This document shows positions 25,600 to 38,747 of a stretch of 64,000 nucleotides of DNA, one piece after another (position 1 is the stretch's first letter; each line of letters begins with the position of its first letter). The DNA comes from Siphonodentalium dalli. Lineage: Eukaryota > Mollusca > Scaphopoda > Gadilida > Siphonodentaliidae. The stretch lies in assembly GCA_032622095.1 (NCBI GenBank), contig CP136066.1, forward strand, positions 116,891,319 through 116,955,318. Reading direction: 5' to 3'. The notes beneath the pieces were generated by a model. The model was not told the origin of the DNA and ran no database searches. It saw only the letters and a program-made list of their open reading frames with translations. Made by a program: the position numbers and the translations under genes.

Positions 25600-26110
25600 A
25601 CGTACTATATGCATGTAGCAGGAAGTTGCTGCATACCTTGAAAATTGAAAGGAATGAAGTTCGTGTTACCATATATTCAAGTCTTGAATAGAATACTGAC
25701 AATTAGTGGTATATCATTAATAATGACTTAATAGAGAAATGTAGAAATGACGTTAATATATACCTGTAGCAGGAAGATGCTGCATGCCTTGAAAATTGAA
25801 AGTAACGAATTTCGCGGCAATATAAAATAGAATACTGACGTAGTTGTAGATAATTTATAATCGCGTAATATATCACTGAGAAATTACCCAATATATGCAT
25901 GTAGCAGGAGTCACTGCATACCTTGAAAAATTAAAGCAATGAAATTCAGTTCGCCATATTCAAGGTTAGAATAGAATACGCACGTGGATATACATGTATA
26001 CTAAAATATTATGAAATATATACATGTAGCCATAACTTATAATATACATGTATCAGAAAGTTGCTGCATACCTTGAAAAAAGTACTGAATTGCGTGTTAT
26101 TTAAACAGAT
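25600..26110 (+). repeat. Four hairpin-bearing ~145-bp units
   Basis: ATGCATGTAGCAGGAAGTTG followed by CTGCATACCTTGAAAATTGA recurs at about 25609, 25758, 25893 and 26041. In each, ATGCA..AGCA can pair with TGCTGCAT around a GGAAGT-type loop. The remainder of each unit is AT-rich and diverged. Confidence 0.75.
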
Positions 26111-26389
26111 ACGCAATTTTGAATAAATATATGTACGTGTAAGTAGTAGGATAGTATCAGTAAAAACAAACTCGTGTAGAGCAAAATAATTATTGAACAT
26201 AAAATGTTTACCTCAGAAAGGAGCAACATGATTTGAGACTAATTATTGTACAACATGTCAGTTTACTGCAGAAACATTAATCTAAATTGAACCATTCCAT
26301 GCTCGGGATGGATCTTCTCGATCCTGGTGTATATTAATAGTAATAGCCAGTATAAAAATAAAAATTGGCTGTAAAGATATCGCCAAAAA

Positions 26390-27016
26390 AAAATACATTC
26401 CCAAAATATTTGAAGTCAAAATAAGTCGAAAATGAAGTGTCACGTTAGGGAAAACAGTCCGAGCCAACCCTGAGCCGCATCATTTAGAGAGGGTGTTGTA
26501 AGAAGCATGTATACCAAAATGTATTGAAAGCGGTTCATATTTGTTAAAGATATGAAGTCGGACAGAATTTTCTAAGTCAAAATAAGTAGAAAAAAAATTC
26601 CCAAAATATTTGAAGTCAAAATATGTCGAAAATGAAAGTGTCACGTTAGGGAAAACAGTCCGAGCCAACCCTGAGCCGCATAATTTAGAGAGGGTGTTGT
26701 AAGAAGCATGTATGCCAAAATTTATTGAAAGCGGTTCATATTTGTTAAAGTTATGAAGTCGGACAGAATTTTCTAAGTCAAAATAAGTAGAAAAGTAAGT
26801 CGTAACTTTAAAAAAAAAGAAAGTCGGACCGCACCGCAATTAGCCTCATGCGGAGAGGCAATCCTAAGGAGATTGCATACAAGAAATTATTGAAATCGGT
26901 TCATAGTTGTTCGAGTTATACGGGCGGACGGAGGGAGAAAGTGGGACGGACGGACGGACAGACAGACGCAGACAATCCAGTATATCCTCCCATTTGCTTC
27001 GAAAGTGGGGGTATAA
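26390..27016 (-). mobile_element. Hairpin-headed element (ATACCCCC family), reversed copy
   Basis: Read on the minus strand it starts ATTATACCCCCACTTTCGAA and continues with TCCGTCCGTCC, GAACCGATTTCAATAATTTC and a two-copy ~200-bp unit (TTTTGACTTAGAAAATTCTG, AATACCCTCTCTAAATTATG-like). It is the closest relative of 53439-54805 and shows that element's state before a further insertion. The 3' terminus is not visible. Confidence 0.75.
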
Positions 27017-28669
27017 TAATTTCGCAGGTAATTCATAAATAAGAATGACGTGTGGACATAGTAAATGTGGATTACTAAGCGTGAAAGAAACTACTTTAAA
27101 CATTGATCTCCGGTGCAATAATATCGCACTACCAGAGTGTTTCACGTCCCTGCAATATATATAGGATGACCGTTTGTCCGGTAGCGATATATACATTAGT
27201 GTTGTAAAATCGGACAAAGCTACGCACGCCGCAATCAGGACGTAAGTACCGACAAACCGAACTCACATGCCGCCGATTGACAAAGACAGCGCGCAGTGGG
27301 CATGGACAAAATCAATTGTGTTGCAAATGAATGCCATGATATAAGCGTGCACCATAACGATTTATCAATGAATGTGAAAGAAAAGGCCTTCGAATTTCGA
27401 ACCATGCCGTAAAAATTATGAACGAATTATACCTGTGTCAACACAAGCGACTGTCTTCGGCAAAGAAATTATTGGAAAGAATGTTTAACGCAGTATAACT
27501 GCGCGCATCCCCCGGCCAAAGATATAGTTCCTATGATTCTGCTCTTCAAATTATCCCCATTCGCTAACTAAATAGCGATACTGCCAAAATACTTGTACTT
27601 TATAATTATGTTTTATTTTCGTCTAAGTACTTCGCAATATCAGTGTATAGCTTACTTATCTGAAATGTCATGCGGTATGATGTAGTGATATATACGAGTG
27701 AAAGATCTCGTGATCAAACATGATTATGTTTGTACCCAAATTTTGGTTTAAGTTTACGCATCTATAACCCTGTGCGATAAAGTACGTCGTTTTGTACGAC
27801 TATGTTTTTACTTTTTTTTATGAAAATTTAATTTAATTTAGATTTTGAAAAACTAACCATGTTATAGCATCCGCCAAGGTACACAACTCATCCCACCAGA
27901 TTTAGTTGAGATTGGTCCAGGGGTCTGGGAGAAAAATCAAGACAGATTGTTACCCTTGCCAATTGAAGGGTAAAGTAAGTGCTTTCAATTTAAATTTGAA
28001 TAATTCCTATGCGCTGCGTTTTATTACAATATTACAATATATGTTATATAGGCTATTAACTCCTTTTCATCTGGGCTACTGATGTCCTATTTACTATGGT
28101 GATGATTTCAATGAACAATTATCGGAGGTGCCATGTTGATAACCCTTACCTAAATTTTGAACTTATTTAAAAGAAAATGAACTCACTTCAACTTCTATAA
28201 TATACCCTTTGAAATTACTAGATCAATGGATCTCACTGATTGGGATTTACATTTGGTTCAAATAGGGGCAGGGGCAGAGATAGGAGATTTAACACTCCCT
28301 CACACACCGTATCTATGCTATGAATTTATGTTTGGTACTTGCATATAAAGATTCCTATATAACGTGTATTATCAGTAAGGTTTTGATAAATTTCCAACAA
28401 TTGGAGATCTTGAGGTACAAGTTGTAATTTAGTTTGGTCCAGTTGAGAGGTAATGGGCAATGATCTATTGGGGAGGGAGAGGGGTGTGCAGTTAGAAATT
28501 TCAAGGTGGACACCCCCATATCCCCTCCACCATTCAACGAGGACCCTCTACCTGTGTCCCTGTTTAGAACTACAGCTATGCTCTAATTAAGCGACCTGTT
28601 TAACGAGGTTCTGGGCCGGTACTTACAGCGTTGATTCCACCAGAATACCATGTTTATTATTTTGTACTG

Positions 28670-28825
28670 CGGTGGAGGGCGGTTGAACCCCGGTACTGGG
28701 CGGTATTCTTACCGCTGGTCACCACAGGTCACGTGTTATTGGTGCTTGTTACCACCGTAGACCGTGTTATTTTTTTGGTAACCGCATGTAACCGTGTTAT
28801 ATTTACCGCTAACTGCCCTCCACCG
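28670..28825. mobile_element. 156-bp TIR MITE (CGGTGGAGGGC)
   Basis: Ends are CGGTGGAGGGCGGTT and AACTGCCCTCCACCG, 15-bp TIRs with one mismatch. Inside are repeated GGTnACCnnnGTnACCGTGT phrases. No convincing target duplication is visible. Confidence 0.65.
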
Positions 28826-31036
28826 TGAAGTGAAAACATGTGTGAAACAATCTTGGCGGCCTGCAGGAATCCAACTCTTGATCTCGGGAAGTTTAAAATA
28901 CATTTTTGTAAAGACGGTACCGTCTTCATTCTCTCTCTCGAGCACGATATCATCTCGCGGTTGGATTCATGATGTATAACTTCTATATCTCATGCCAAAA
29001 ACGAAAAAATAGGTGTATTTCCGTTTCTGAAAGCCAACCCTAAACTTTTTTCCGAATACAAATATTTTCCCCATACCAAAATCAAAACATAAAAATGAAA
29101 TACAAATACAGCGACGTTTCGTATAAACAACGTGAAGTCCCGTGCGACTTATAGTGATACCGATATAATTTACAATCAAAACTGAATTATGACTTTTGAA
29201 TAGTTAAAGACAAAGCCGTGGCATCATGGTCCTTTCTTTGATCGAGCATAAAGGGAATCTTGCAGAGAAAGTGAAACCAAGTAATCATAAATTATGTTCA
29301 CTCAACCAGTTATGATGTAGCAGATGCCCAATTTGTGGACAATGATGACCTAATTCTTGTTTGATGTTACCGCGAATTTTGTGGGTTAGAGATAACAATA
29401 CCGTGATCAACATGACACAAAATAATGTGCATGTACTTGGCGATTGGCCAGATCAAAATCGTAATATTTCATTGAAAGTTATAGAGAACAGTTCAATTTT
29501 ATTGACCAATCAGTCGGGAGAATGAAGTTACAGTATAAATTGCAGTTCAAAGTTCCGACTTTAATACCTCAAGGAACAAAATGTTTCTTCTTGCACTTTT
29601 AACCCACATCAATTCAATTTAAAATAAAATGGTCACTTGATCAAGTTCCTTCTAAAGTAATAAAACAATTTGTTATAGTAGTGATACTATTAGTCATATG
29701 GTACAACTACTGATACTAGCCTGTTCCACTGTTACCGACAAAAATATAATTCGCCCGCGCTCTTACTAAATTTGATTACTCGAGCAACTGGCAAAAATCA
29801 GCCAATTTTGGTTCTGTCAGCCAATTTTGGTATGCCCATTATAAAGTCTCAGTCAGATTAGTGGACCTCAGTAACTTTTAGCATTAATTTAGTCACTATA
29901 AACATGGCAACATATACACGATCCATATCATTTATAAATATTATTCTGAATATAGAAAAAAAGTATGCGCCCTTATTCAATTTATATATAGTGGTTCGAA
30001 AAGCCAACCCGAAACAAGCCCTTCTAAGTATATCGCTGCTTAATTCATGTGACAGCACTTGTGAGTCGATCATTATCAGACTAAAGTTTTATCAATTGTA
30101 TCTCGGGTCCCACAAATATTATTCCCCCCCCCCCCCAGTATGTTCTTTATCATGTGTTCGCAAAATACAGATCAACAACGATATGTCCTAATCTAAATGC
30201 AGCAAAGGACAAAGCAAGCTTCGCGAAATCAATTTATTATGAATGAATATTTCAAAGTCGCGAGTTATTCAACCAATGCAAAAGATTGCAGATTGATCTG
30301 TATCATTCACCTGCCCACTTTCCCCAGGAGGGATGGATACCCAGATTAGCATATAAAATATATACACTTGTAATCGCTATGAAATTATGCCTATTGAAAT
30401 GTGCAGATTTATTTTGACTGAACATGCAGGTCTCATTTGAATTTCAAACGAAATTGGCACCGGAGACAATATAGGCTGTAAATACAAAACATATACAGTG
30501 TAAGAACTAAAACCCTATACATTGAAACCCACTTCTCCAAGTTCTAATTCTGATATAGTATAATTTCGACAACAGATGTTTTCAATGCTCTCCAGACTTA
30601 AGCTAATAATTATCTCAAGTCCATCTCAGCACAGTCTGTCAAGGGATATAGATCAAAGGTGAGAGTTGTGGTCTGCGATGATTGCAGCCTCAGGTAAATT
30701 ATGTAATCAGGTGACAAAAATTAAATTAAAAAACAATAATGTTTTTTTTTAAATCAATATGTACATGTATAAACAATGCGCACGGAGGAGACTGTTTCGT
30801 CTAGTTATAACATATAAGCACAAGCGCTGATAAACCATTTCAACTATTTATGCAGATACCTTGTCTCCTAGCAACCGCAAGCTCATCCCACTAGTGAATA
30901 TTGGTGTAAAGTCCTATTGCTCCTGTGAGTATCATGCCACATGTCCATACAAAAGGGACACCGGAGTAAACTATTACATAATACTTGGGTGACAGCAATA
31001 CCATTCAACTAACTGAATCTGACCACAGGATGTGTT

Positions 31037-34000
31037 GTAGAGGCTCTTATGTCCATTTTTTGGCTCCCGTGTGCATTTTGTGAAGAAATATAGCCACTAT
31101 GCTCATGATGTTGCTTGATATCTCGGGCACCAGAAAACAAATGTTAGACACCTGGGGTCGCGACTGGGTGGATTTATGACGTCATCAAGATGGCCGCCAT
31201 CCAAAATTTCAGAGTAGGCACTGAATCAGTTTGATTGATAGCTGGTAGTGAATTTATGATAGGAAATATAATATTTCTCTACTGTTGTGATACTATGATA
31301 ACAGGCTTCACTTTCACAGAAAAATTGACCACATTTAACCAAGATGGCCACCAAAATGGCGACCGAAGTGCGGGAAAATGATGAATTTTCACACATGTCT
31401 CTTAAAACATTCACGGTTGTTTGAAATCGGTGGCTAATAGCAACTTAATTTTAAATACAATTGAATACCTAACCATTTGAACATGATACTATGTCATACT
31501 TTGGGTCTTATTCCTTCAAAATGTCATCAAAATGTGAATTCATAAATATCCTATGAAATTTTACCAAATATCAATTTTGTAATTCGAGCCAAGTGTTAGC
31601 CAGATAATAGCTGAATTTGATGACAAACCTTTTCAACAGTTTTAAACATATAGATTTCCATATAATTACAATCAAATAAGTGCAACTGTATTCAAGATGG
31701 CGACCAAAATGGTTGCCAAATTTGATAAATCACTAAAATTTATCAAATTTTCTTTGATATCACTCCTAATGTGTGATTTAGTGAATATAGGTGAATATAT
31801 TTGCTCCGTGTTGGCGTAATAACATGGAGATAAGAAACAATATGAATGGTTTGTGAACAATGGCTGTTTATACTTAAGAATTCGAGAGAATGAAACGACG
31901 AAAATGAGATGAAATCATCAAAATGGCAACCATGAACGAATTTCAGAGTTGGCATTGCGGCTGGGAGAAAAATTTAGTTAGTGAAATGATTATGTTTCGC
32001 GACCAATAATACCATTGGATACTTCCTCTTGACGGTGCAATTTGGACTTCAAAATCCAAGATGGCTCCCAAAACGGCGACCTAAATTCTAATAATTGATG
32101 ATTTTTCACACTCGCCTCTTAAATTATTCACAGTGGTTTGAAATCGGTGGCTACTAGCAACCTTATTTTGAATAAATTATACTATCTAGTCATTCGACAA
32201 CCATGATATGTTAGATTAACATATTATTATCCATATGAATCTAAATTCAGATATGGTTACCAAAATGGAGAAATCATCCAAATTTGCTAGTTTTCATTGA
32301 TAACGCTCCTAAGGTGGGTTTCAGTGACTACTGGGAAACACATTTGTTCCCCTGTTGACAAAAGTGCCAGGAATGCTGATACAATCTGATACAATATGAA
32401 TATTTTGCGAACAGTAGCTGCTTATATCCGAGATTTCATGAGAATGGAAACAGAAACCATGAAAAGTAGATAAATTCATCTCATGTTGACCTATTTGAAT
32501 ATATCAAAATCTGAATATATGCTGATTACATCCATCATTACATGTACATCGGAAATGTCCTGATTGGGTGACTAGACTGGAGAAAACTTCCTACCTCAAC
32601 AATAAGGCTGTCGGTATTGAGCAATACTTTAATTACTTCCCCTTGATATCGCCCCCTTATGGGGTTTGTATAAGAATTTTTCACTTGACTCCTGTATTGC
32701 TCATGTACCATACTGACCCGGTTCAAAGCCCATGCCCGTGTTTAAGCCCACCCATATATTTTGGCCAAATTTCATGCACAGGGGTATATTCGTGTTTAAG
32801 CCCACCCCAAATTTTGTTCAATTTCAGCAGTGGTAAGTAAGTATTTGCTAATGATACTCCCCAAATAAATAATTCCAATATAACGGGAAGTATATTCACA
32901 AACGATCGGTGACAGCGATAATGTCACGAAAAATTGAAAGTTATACTTCGTAGGCAAGTGATAATAATAAATAAAATGAAATAAAGTGAATCTTAAAATC
33001 TCATTTGTTTATTCAATTATACTTTCTGGGGGAAACCAATCGTCAACAGACGTCAAATACAAAAGAATGCAATCGCTAACGGCGTATATCTGAGAACGCG
33101 GTAAACATCAGTCAATTCAAAGAGTCACATGTGTGCATCGCGCAAATGTCAACAACAGTACTGTAAAAACATATTCTTTGTATGTCGGTATGTTCTTACA
33201 TGTGGCCAAACACAAAAAGAACTCATTCCCTGGTTATGTAAACACACGGTGGGTATAATAATGGGGACTTGTCATCCACAACACCCCAACAGCAAAAGAT
33301 GCCTTCAAAAAAAGAGATACCGATGTCGTATTGGTACCCGGTGGTTAGTATATAATAATCATTAATTTAAATTTTTAAACTGCTATTTTTCACGTTTTAC
33401 GGTATAGACTATAGTATAAACATTAATCTGGGAGCGATAACTCTAAACATTCAAACACGTGGTTTTTTGTATACGTATTTACATCGTCATTTCGTTAATT
33501 AACTAAACTCACTGGCTTTGTTAAATTGGTCACTACAGCAGCGTGTATCGTTTGCTCAGACATTTAACCACTGCCAGCACCCTTCACAATAACCAGTTCA
33601 CTGGGATAAATCAATGATAGGTGATACGTACCGTTCCATTGTCCTAACAAACGGACTTTGCCGGCGAAAACTCAATTTCACCGCCACGGAAAACACAAAT
33701 TTTACTTGTTGCCGCGTTGGCCATCCTTGTTTTCCCGGGATATCCTTGTTTTCCCGGGATCGGTTCCTCTGTGTGAGATATGCCAAAACAAGAAACTGAA
33801 CAATGCAATCTCCCCTTATTGTATCTTATTAGACACAACTGTTTCATAATTAGATACGAAATAATGTTTGCACTAACATGTAATGCCTATGTATTTCTAA
33901 GTTCAGCAATTATATTTCCCGGTGGCAGTATGATAGCAATGCGACTTCGATGAAGTCAAGGTGTGATATTGTTCCTGAATCTTCAACATTTCTGTGGCCG

Positions 34001-35795
34001 GGCGAAATCAACGTGGTCAACAATTGATCAAGAATAGGCAACGAATAAAGCAGATCTGCCCCAAACGAAATAATATAGCCATAAAGTTGGATTTCTGCCT
34101 GTATTATGACTCAGGGATTCTTTTGAGTTCGAGTAATCGTTATGCTCTTATAATGATAAAGTCAACACATATCCGGTTTGACTTCCTTCCCAGGAAATGG
34201 GCAGGATCGTTTAAGTTATATTGGGCAATTTCTAGTTAGTTTTCTAAGAGTCCATTCTGATATATTCTCGATTATAAACAAACTATGTTTGGTCAAACAT
34301 AGTCACAATATACCTTAACATGATAGTATCTAATTTAGATTGGGCGAATATATCCACCTCCTTTGCTAAATGCCGTTTGAGAATATAAACATTTGTCACA
34401 TTTTATAACTGAGTTTTGCGGCCATTCTGGCGACCATATTGGGTCAAATAGATCAATGTCGAGTGTAATTGAATGACACTAACGATATTTAAAACTGTGT
34501 ACACGTTTGTTTATTTTATTATGCCTATTTCTGTCCAATGTTAATCTAGAACATCGAGAAGCAAGTTTATTTGTGAAATTAAATAGCGCATTATTTAATT
34601 TGCATTTTTCGGAGAATGGACAACAATTAGACACAAATTACAGCATAATATGTTTTTCAAAGTACTTGGTGTCACAACTGATAAAAACAAAGACAAGTCC
34701 TACTCGTCACAGTTTACAAATAACCGAAAATGATGTAAGGGCATGTGTAACAATTCAACACATTTCTATATTTCAGTCGCCATTTTGACAGCCATCTTGG
34801 TTTTTTTTTTATCAGTCTTGTTTTTTCAAAAGGAAGCTTGGTGCAATTTTATCATTGTCGTAGAAATATTTTTCATTTTCTGTGTTAAATTGTCTTCCTC
34901 ACCCAGTGCCCATTCTGCAATTTTGTGTGGCTGCCATGATGATGATTTGTCTTAAGTTTCGTGGTATAATTCTGTTGAATTCTCGGGTATAAGCAGCTAT
35001 ATGGTTCATCAAATTCACAAATTATTCCATAAGTCCATGGATTTCCGCGAAAAAGTAGCACATATTCACATCTATTTACTTTCCCCAACACATGAGTGAT
35101 ATCAATAAAAATTGGACATATTTTGGTGATTTCTCCATTTTGGCAGCCATCTTGGCCGCCATCTTAAACGAAAATGCACTATTTTCAGTGTAACTATATG
35201 GCAATTCACATATTTAAAATATTTTTACATTATCTTCATCAAATTCAGTTATTCTCTGTTCAACTCTTGGCTAGAATCACATAATTGAATTTTGGTTAAC
35301 TTTCATAGCACATTTTTGAATTCACATTTAAAAGATAGCTGGCAGGAATGAGATCCGAAATATGACATATTATATTGTAGAAATGGTTGGATACTAGAAT
35401 TTATTCAAACTTAGGTCTTTATTCGTTACAAATTTCAAACATATGTTAATGATTCAAGATTCAAGACCGAATAACGGTCGCCTTTTTGGCCGCCATCTTT
35501 GTTTATTGTGACCACTTTTTCTGTCAAATGGAAGTATGGTGTATTAGTTTCACGTCAATGGTGAGATAATCAAATTTCTATAATAATTTCACAAGTAGAT
35601 ATTAATCAAACTGACTCAGTGCATACTGTGAAATTGTATATGGCGGCCATCTTGATGACGTCATAAATCCACCCAGTCGCGACCCCAAGGTGTCTAACAT
35701 TTGTTTTCTGGTGCCTGAGATATCAAGCAACGTCACTGGCATAGTCGCTATATTTCTTCACAAAGTGCACACGGGAGTACATAAGAGCCTCTACT
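31037..35795. mobile_element. 4.8-kb foldback element with >1-kb inverted arms
   Basis: Left end GTAGAGGCTCTTATGT is mirrored by ACATAAGAGCCTCTAC on the right. The arms remain alignable inward for over 1 kb (left to about 32100, right to about 34740) through CTGGTGCC/GGCACCAG, GGTCGCGACTGGGTGGATTT, ATGACGTCATCAAGATGGCC and successive AAGATGGC(G/C)(A/G)CCAAAATGG blocks. Each arm is built of diverged units separated by such ATGGC blocks. TGTGTT flanks both sides (31031-31036, 35796-35801), a possible target duplication. No transposase was recognised in the core (32500-34400). Confidence 0.85.
33715..33762 (+). repeat. Short direct repeat with CCCGGGAT
   Basis: ATCCTTGTTTTCCCGGGAT occurs twice in succession (about 33723 and 33742) inside the unique core of the foldback element, in a locally GC-richer patch. 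Meaning unknown. Confidence 0.7.
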
Positions 35796-38365
35796 TGTGT
35801 TACATATTGTTACGCATGGTGGATTGCGACTGCTTTGTATTTCCTAATTGATCTGTTTATATGCGAAAGATTATATATATGAAGGATTTCACTTTGGAAT
35901 CGTGACGGGACAAATTTTGTGGTATGAAACTGAGACGTCGCACTGTCGCAGGTTAAACACGAACTATATTTAAAATATTCACAAGTTGAAGATCGGCTTC
36001 ATTGCGTTTTAGTCAGCAGCTATACGAGGTGTTGGTGAATGTATCAACTGATTTGAGAATTTTCTTGTAGATCCTTCTTTTGCCAACACATCGATACACA
36101 ACATGATTGGAAAAAAGATATATATATATGATAGCTAGACATTCGGCCTCATTTGTCTGAAAGACTGTATATTTTCTACATATTCTCATAGATCTGTCGT
36201 TTGTGAACACAATATTACACGATATGATCAGAAAAAGATACTATTTACTGCTATTTCTGAGAAAAATAATTGCTCAAACTTATTTGGGTCCACTACTGCT
36301 GTACTGTATAAGTTCGAACCACAGTCAAATCTAGCATCCATATCGCAACTGAACATTGTAAATTCTCTGACAATAGACAGACTTATTGCGCCTTGGAAAA
36401 AAGTAATCTGAAATTGAAAATAGATCGGGTTCTAATTTACCAGGGTCCCGATTTCCCTTTAAGCATGGCAAATAAAGAGCGTTTCTTTATTCTTGATATG
36501 GTATGGATAAAGAGAGTTTGTCTAACTCAGGTGTGTGCGAAGAATTAAAATGGCTAGAAAATGCTTGACTGGTGTGTTTTAGTCTATCTACTTTTGAGAG
36601 AAATAAGTGATCAATATCAGCGGCTTTGTACATATCTTGCAGCACATATTTTGACATGTTCTTGTATGTCTGTCTTTTTGCGATTACGATGGTAGACGAT
36701 ACTTCCGGACAAGATACTATACTTGTGAGAGAAATAATTGCCCAAACTATATAGTGGGGGTCCACTATACCGTTGATAAACTCAGTCATTCGGTAAGACA
36801 ATCAGCCGCACATTTTGGCATTTGGCTGAAATTGGCTCAAACTATTGTGTATTGGCAACACAGTTCACGGAGACGTGTCGACTAACGCCATATGCTTGCA
36901 AATTGGCAGTCACACATCGCGTCCCGTCATTAACCTCGATACAAAAATGCTACCGCTTTGCGGTAATGTCACCACGTTTATGCGGCATCACATGTTATTG
37001 CACCATGGTACTAACGCATGTACACCTCGCTAAAGTAGGTCGCTTACTGTGATATGACAAGTACTGATTATTGCAATCTTCAGAGTCCCAGTCTTCTCCA
37101 TCTTTACAATCTGGTGAGCACCACCATAGTCATTGACTGTCTTGTTAATTGCAATCTTCTGACGCACAACTGTATGGCAATAGTTCAGTGGTATAAATTA
37201 GCTTCCGAAATTTGTACCATACAACGAAGAAGAAGAAGCTAGAAGGCCCATCTTTTATTTCAATTTCATTTCAGACTATATTCCGCTCATTGGATTTCCA
37301 CATAAATGATCTCATTTCACTCCACTGTTATCATTTCAAAGTACACTTTAGTCATCATTATTCGTTATATAATCAAATATTCTAGCAAATCCAGTTCATA
37401 ATCAGCACATTAATTCAACCAGTTTTTATTTAATGACCACTATTTATTTATTGTATAAAGGCATTTAATTGGAGAGATTGCGATATTTCATGAAATATTT
37501 CATGTTTCAGTTTTGTGTCAATGTTTTGAAACTAATTGGATTCATACTTTGTTTTAAGCTGAAACATTAGAAAAAATATAACCATCCTTAAATTAAATTG
37601 TATAGAGGTTTTGCTCTAAAGTCTGTTTATTCAATTTGAACAATGATTTTGATGCGCTATATAGCACTTGCGCACATAGGGTGCAGGCATATCTAAAAAG
37701 TCCACAATATTATATTTGCCCCAAATAATATTATAAGTGCATGTAATTTAATATGATCTGAGTGCATAATGTATACTGAAACAGTATATTAAACTCGGTC
37801 AACCATCCACCATTCAATCAAGGTATTGTGTGTGAACAGTACGAATACTTATCAAATCATGCTAGACATAGCGGTAATTTAAAAGTAATTATAGCACAGA
37901 TGTCGGGAACTCGCACGTGCTGCTCATGTCAGCAGCTTCCTTGATTTAGCATTGTAGCTGGATAAGATGTCGATAAGACATACATGAATCTAATGAAGAG
38001 AGTAGCCATTGCAATAAGTGGAAAACTGAAGTGTTGATTCATTAAATGGATTTGATTCTTATATTTAGATTATTTTGTTTGACCGAGTTATCCTGTTTCA
38101 GTTATCCTGTTTAGGCGCTTAGAATATATTATAATATTATTTGTCTGTGCATATAATATTATGGGTTTTTGATATTTACCTGTACCCTATTTCGCAATCG
38201 TTATAACAATCGTTATAAGGTCTGAATAAATCACAGACATACATACAATACATGTGATGGGATAGAATGTCTACCATTTACTTATTTACAAGCTCACACT
38301 CAGCTTAAAGTTTCTTAACATTATATGATGCTACTTTCATTAATATCACAATTTCAACATGTGTA

Positions 38366-38543
38366 CTCTCAGGTGCCTAATAATAGTGTCAGTACGATTA
38401 TTAATTTTGGAGAAAATTCCTAACGATCGCTATTATTTGGCATCGAGACATAGATTGAAATTGCCATCACTATTATTAGGTTACAGCCTAAATCCCCACC
38501 AATTTCTGTTATTAGGCCATCACAATTATTAGGCACCTGAGAG
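38366..38543 (-). mobile_element. MITE copy 3, complete, TA target duplication
   Basis: 178 bp with TIRs CTCTCAGGTGCCTAATAAT and ATTATTAGGCACCTGAGAG. It is flanked on both sides by TA (38364-38365, 38544-38545), as expected for a Tc1/mariner-type target site. It is inverted relative to the copies near 4.1 and 5.7 kb. It lies 200 bp upstream of a RALGAPB exon. Confidence 0.88.
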
Positions 38544-38747
38544 TAGTCTACACAAAGAACATATAGTACATCATGATTCCTGTTCATGAAAGAAGCATGC
38601 GCAATGTTTAAACTATGAACACTGAACACACCACAGGTGGGTTTTCCAAAAACGAAGCTCTGGATTTATTATTTTGAGAAGAGAGTTTCAGGTTCAACCA
38701 ACTGGACATTATATTTTTGAATAACTTGATTCTTTATTCCAATCCAG

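Larger units (their letters stand above)
20091..27808 (+). mobile_element. Long TIR element: same ends, 7.2-kb non-coding interior
   Basis: The head 20091-20247 (157 bp) and tail 27436-27808 (about 372 bp) are identical by eye to the short element immediately upstream. The short form's 79-bp middle is replaced by 7.19 kb. The interior opens with a strong hairpin (20251-20284) and holds ~280-bp tandem units, a G28 run, a GC-richer unassigned block, several tandem arrays and a reversed hairpin-headed element. No transposase or other family is recognisable, so it is non-autonomous or a composite. Confidence 0.65.
13724..38747 (+). other. Intron of 25 kb, mostly transposable elements
   Basis: This interval is bounded by the donor at 13724 and the acceptor at 38747; the flanking exons join in phase 0. 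Separate entries give its LINE, nested repeats, TIR elements, foldback element and MITEs. Stretches with nothing recognisable are 13860-14636, 18590-19050, 21340-22900, 27816-28660, 28830-31030 and 35810-38360. The last of these contains two diverged direct repeats at 36050-36330 and 36590-36790 and a slightly GC-richer unassigned patch at 36820-37060. Confidence 0.7.

Noticed and set aside
26480-26839. 119-codon minus-strand frame
   Set aside because: It is the translation of two tandem units of a hairpin-headed non-coding element and shows the same phrases twice.
19485-27808. An LTR retrotransposon with LTRs at 19485 and 20091 or 27436
   Set aside because: The two full-length candidates are directly adjacent, the distal one is only a tail, ends are inverted (TTTATCCCACAGGG/CCCTGTGCGATAAA) rather than TG...CA direct LTRs, and no gag, pol or primer-binding site is visible.
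33129-33365. 78-codon Cys-rich frame in the foldback core as a transposase
   Set aside because: Cysteine spacing does not form a recognisable zinc finger and no DDE/DDD or other catalytic pattern is visible.
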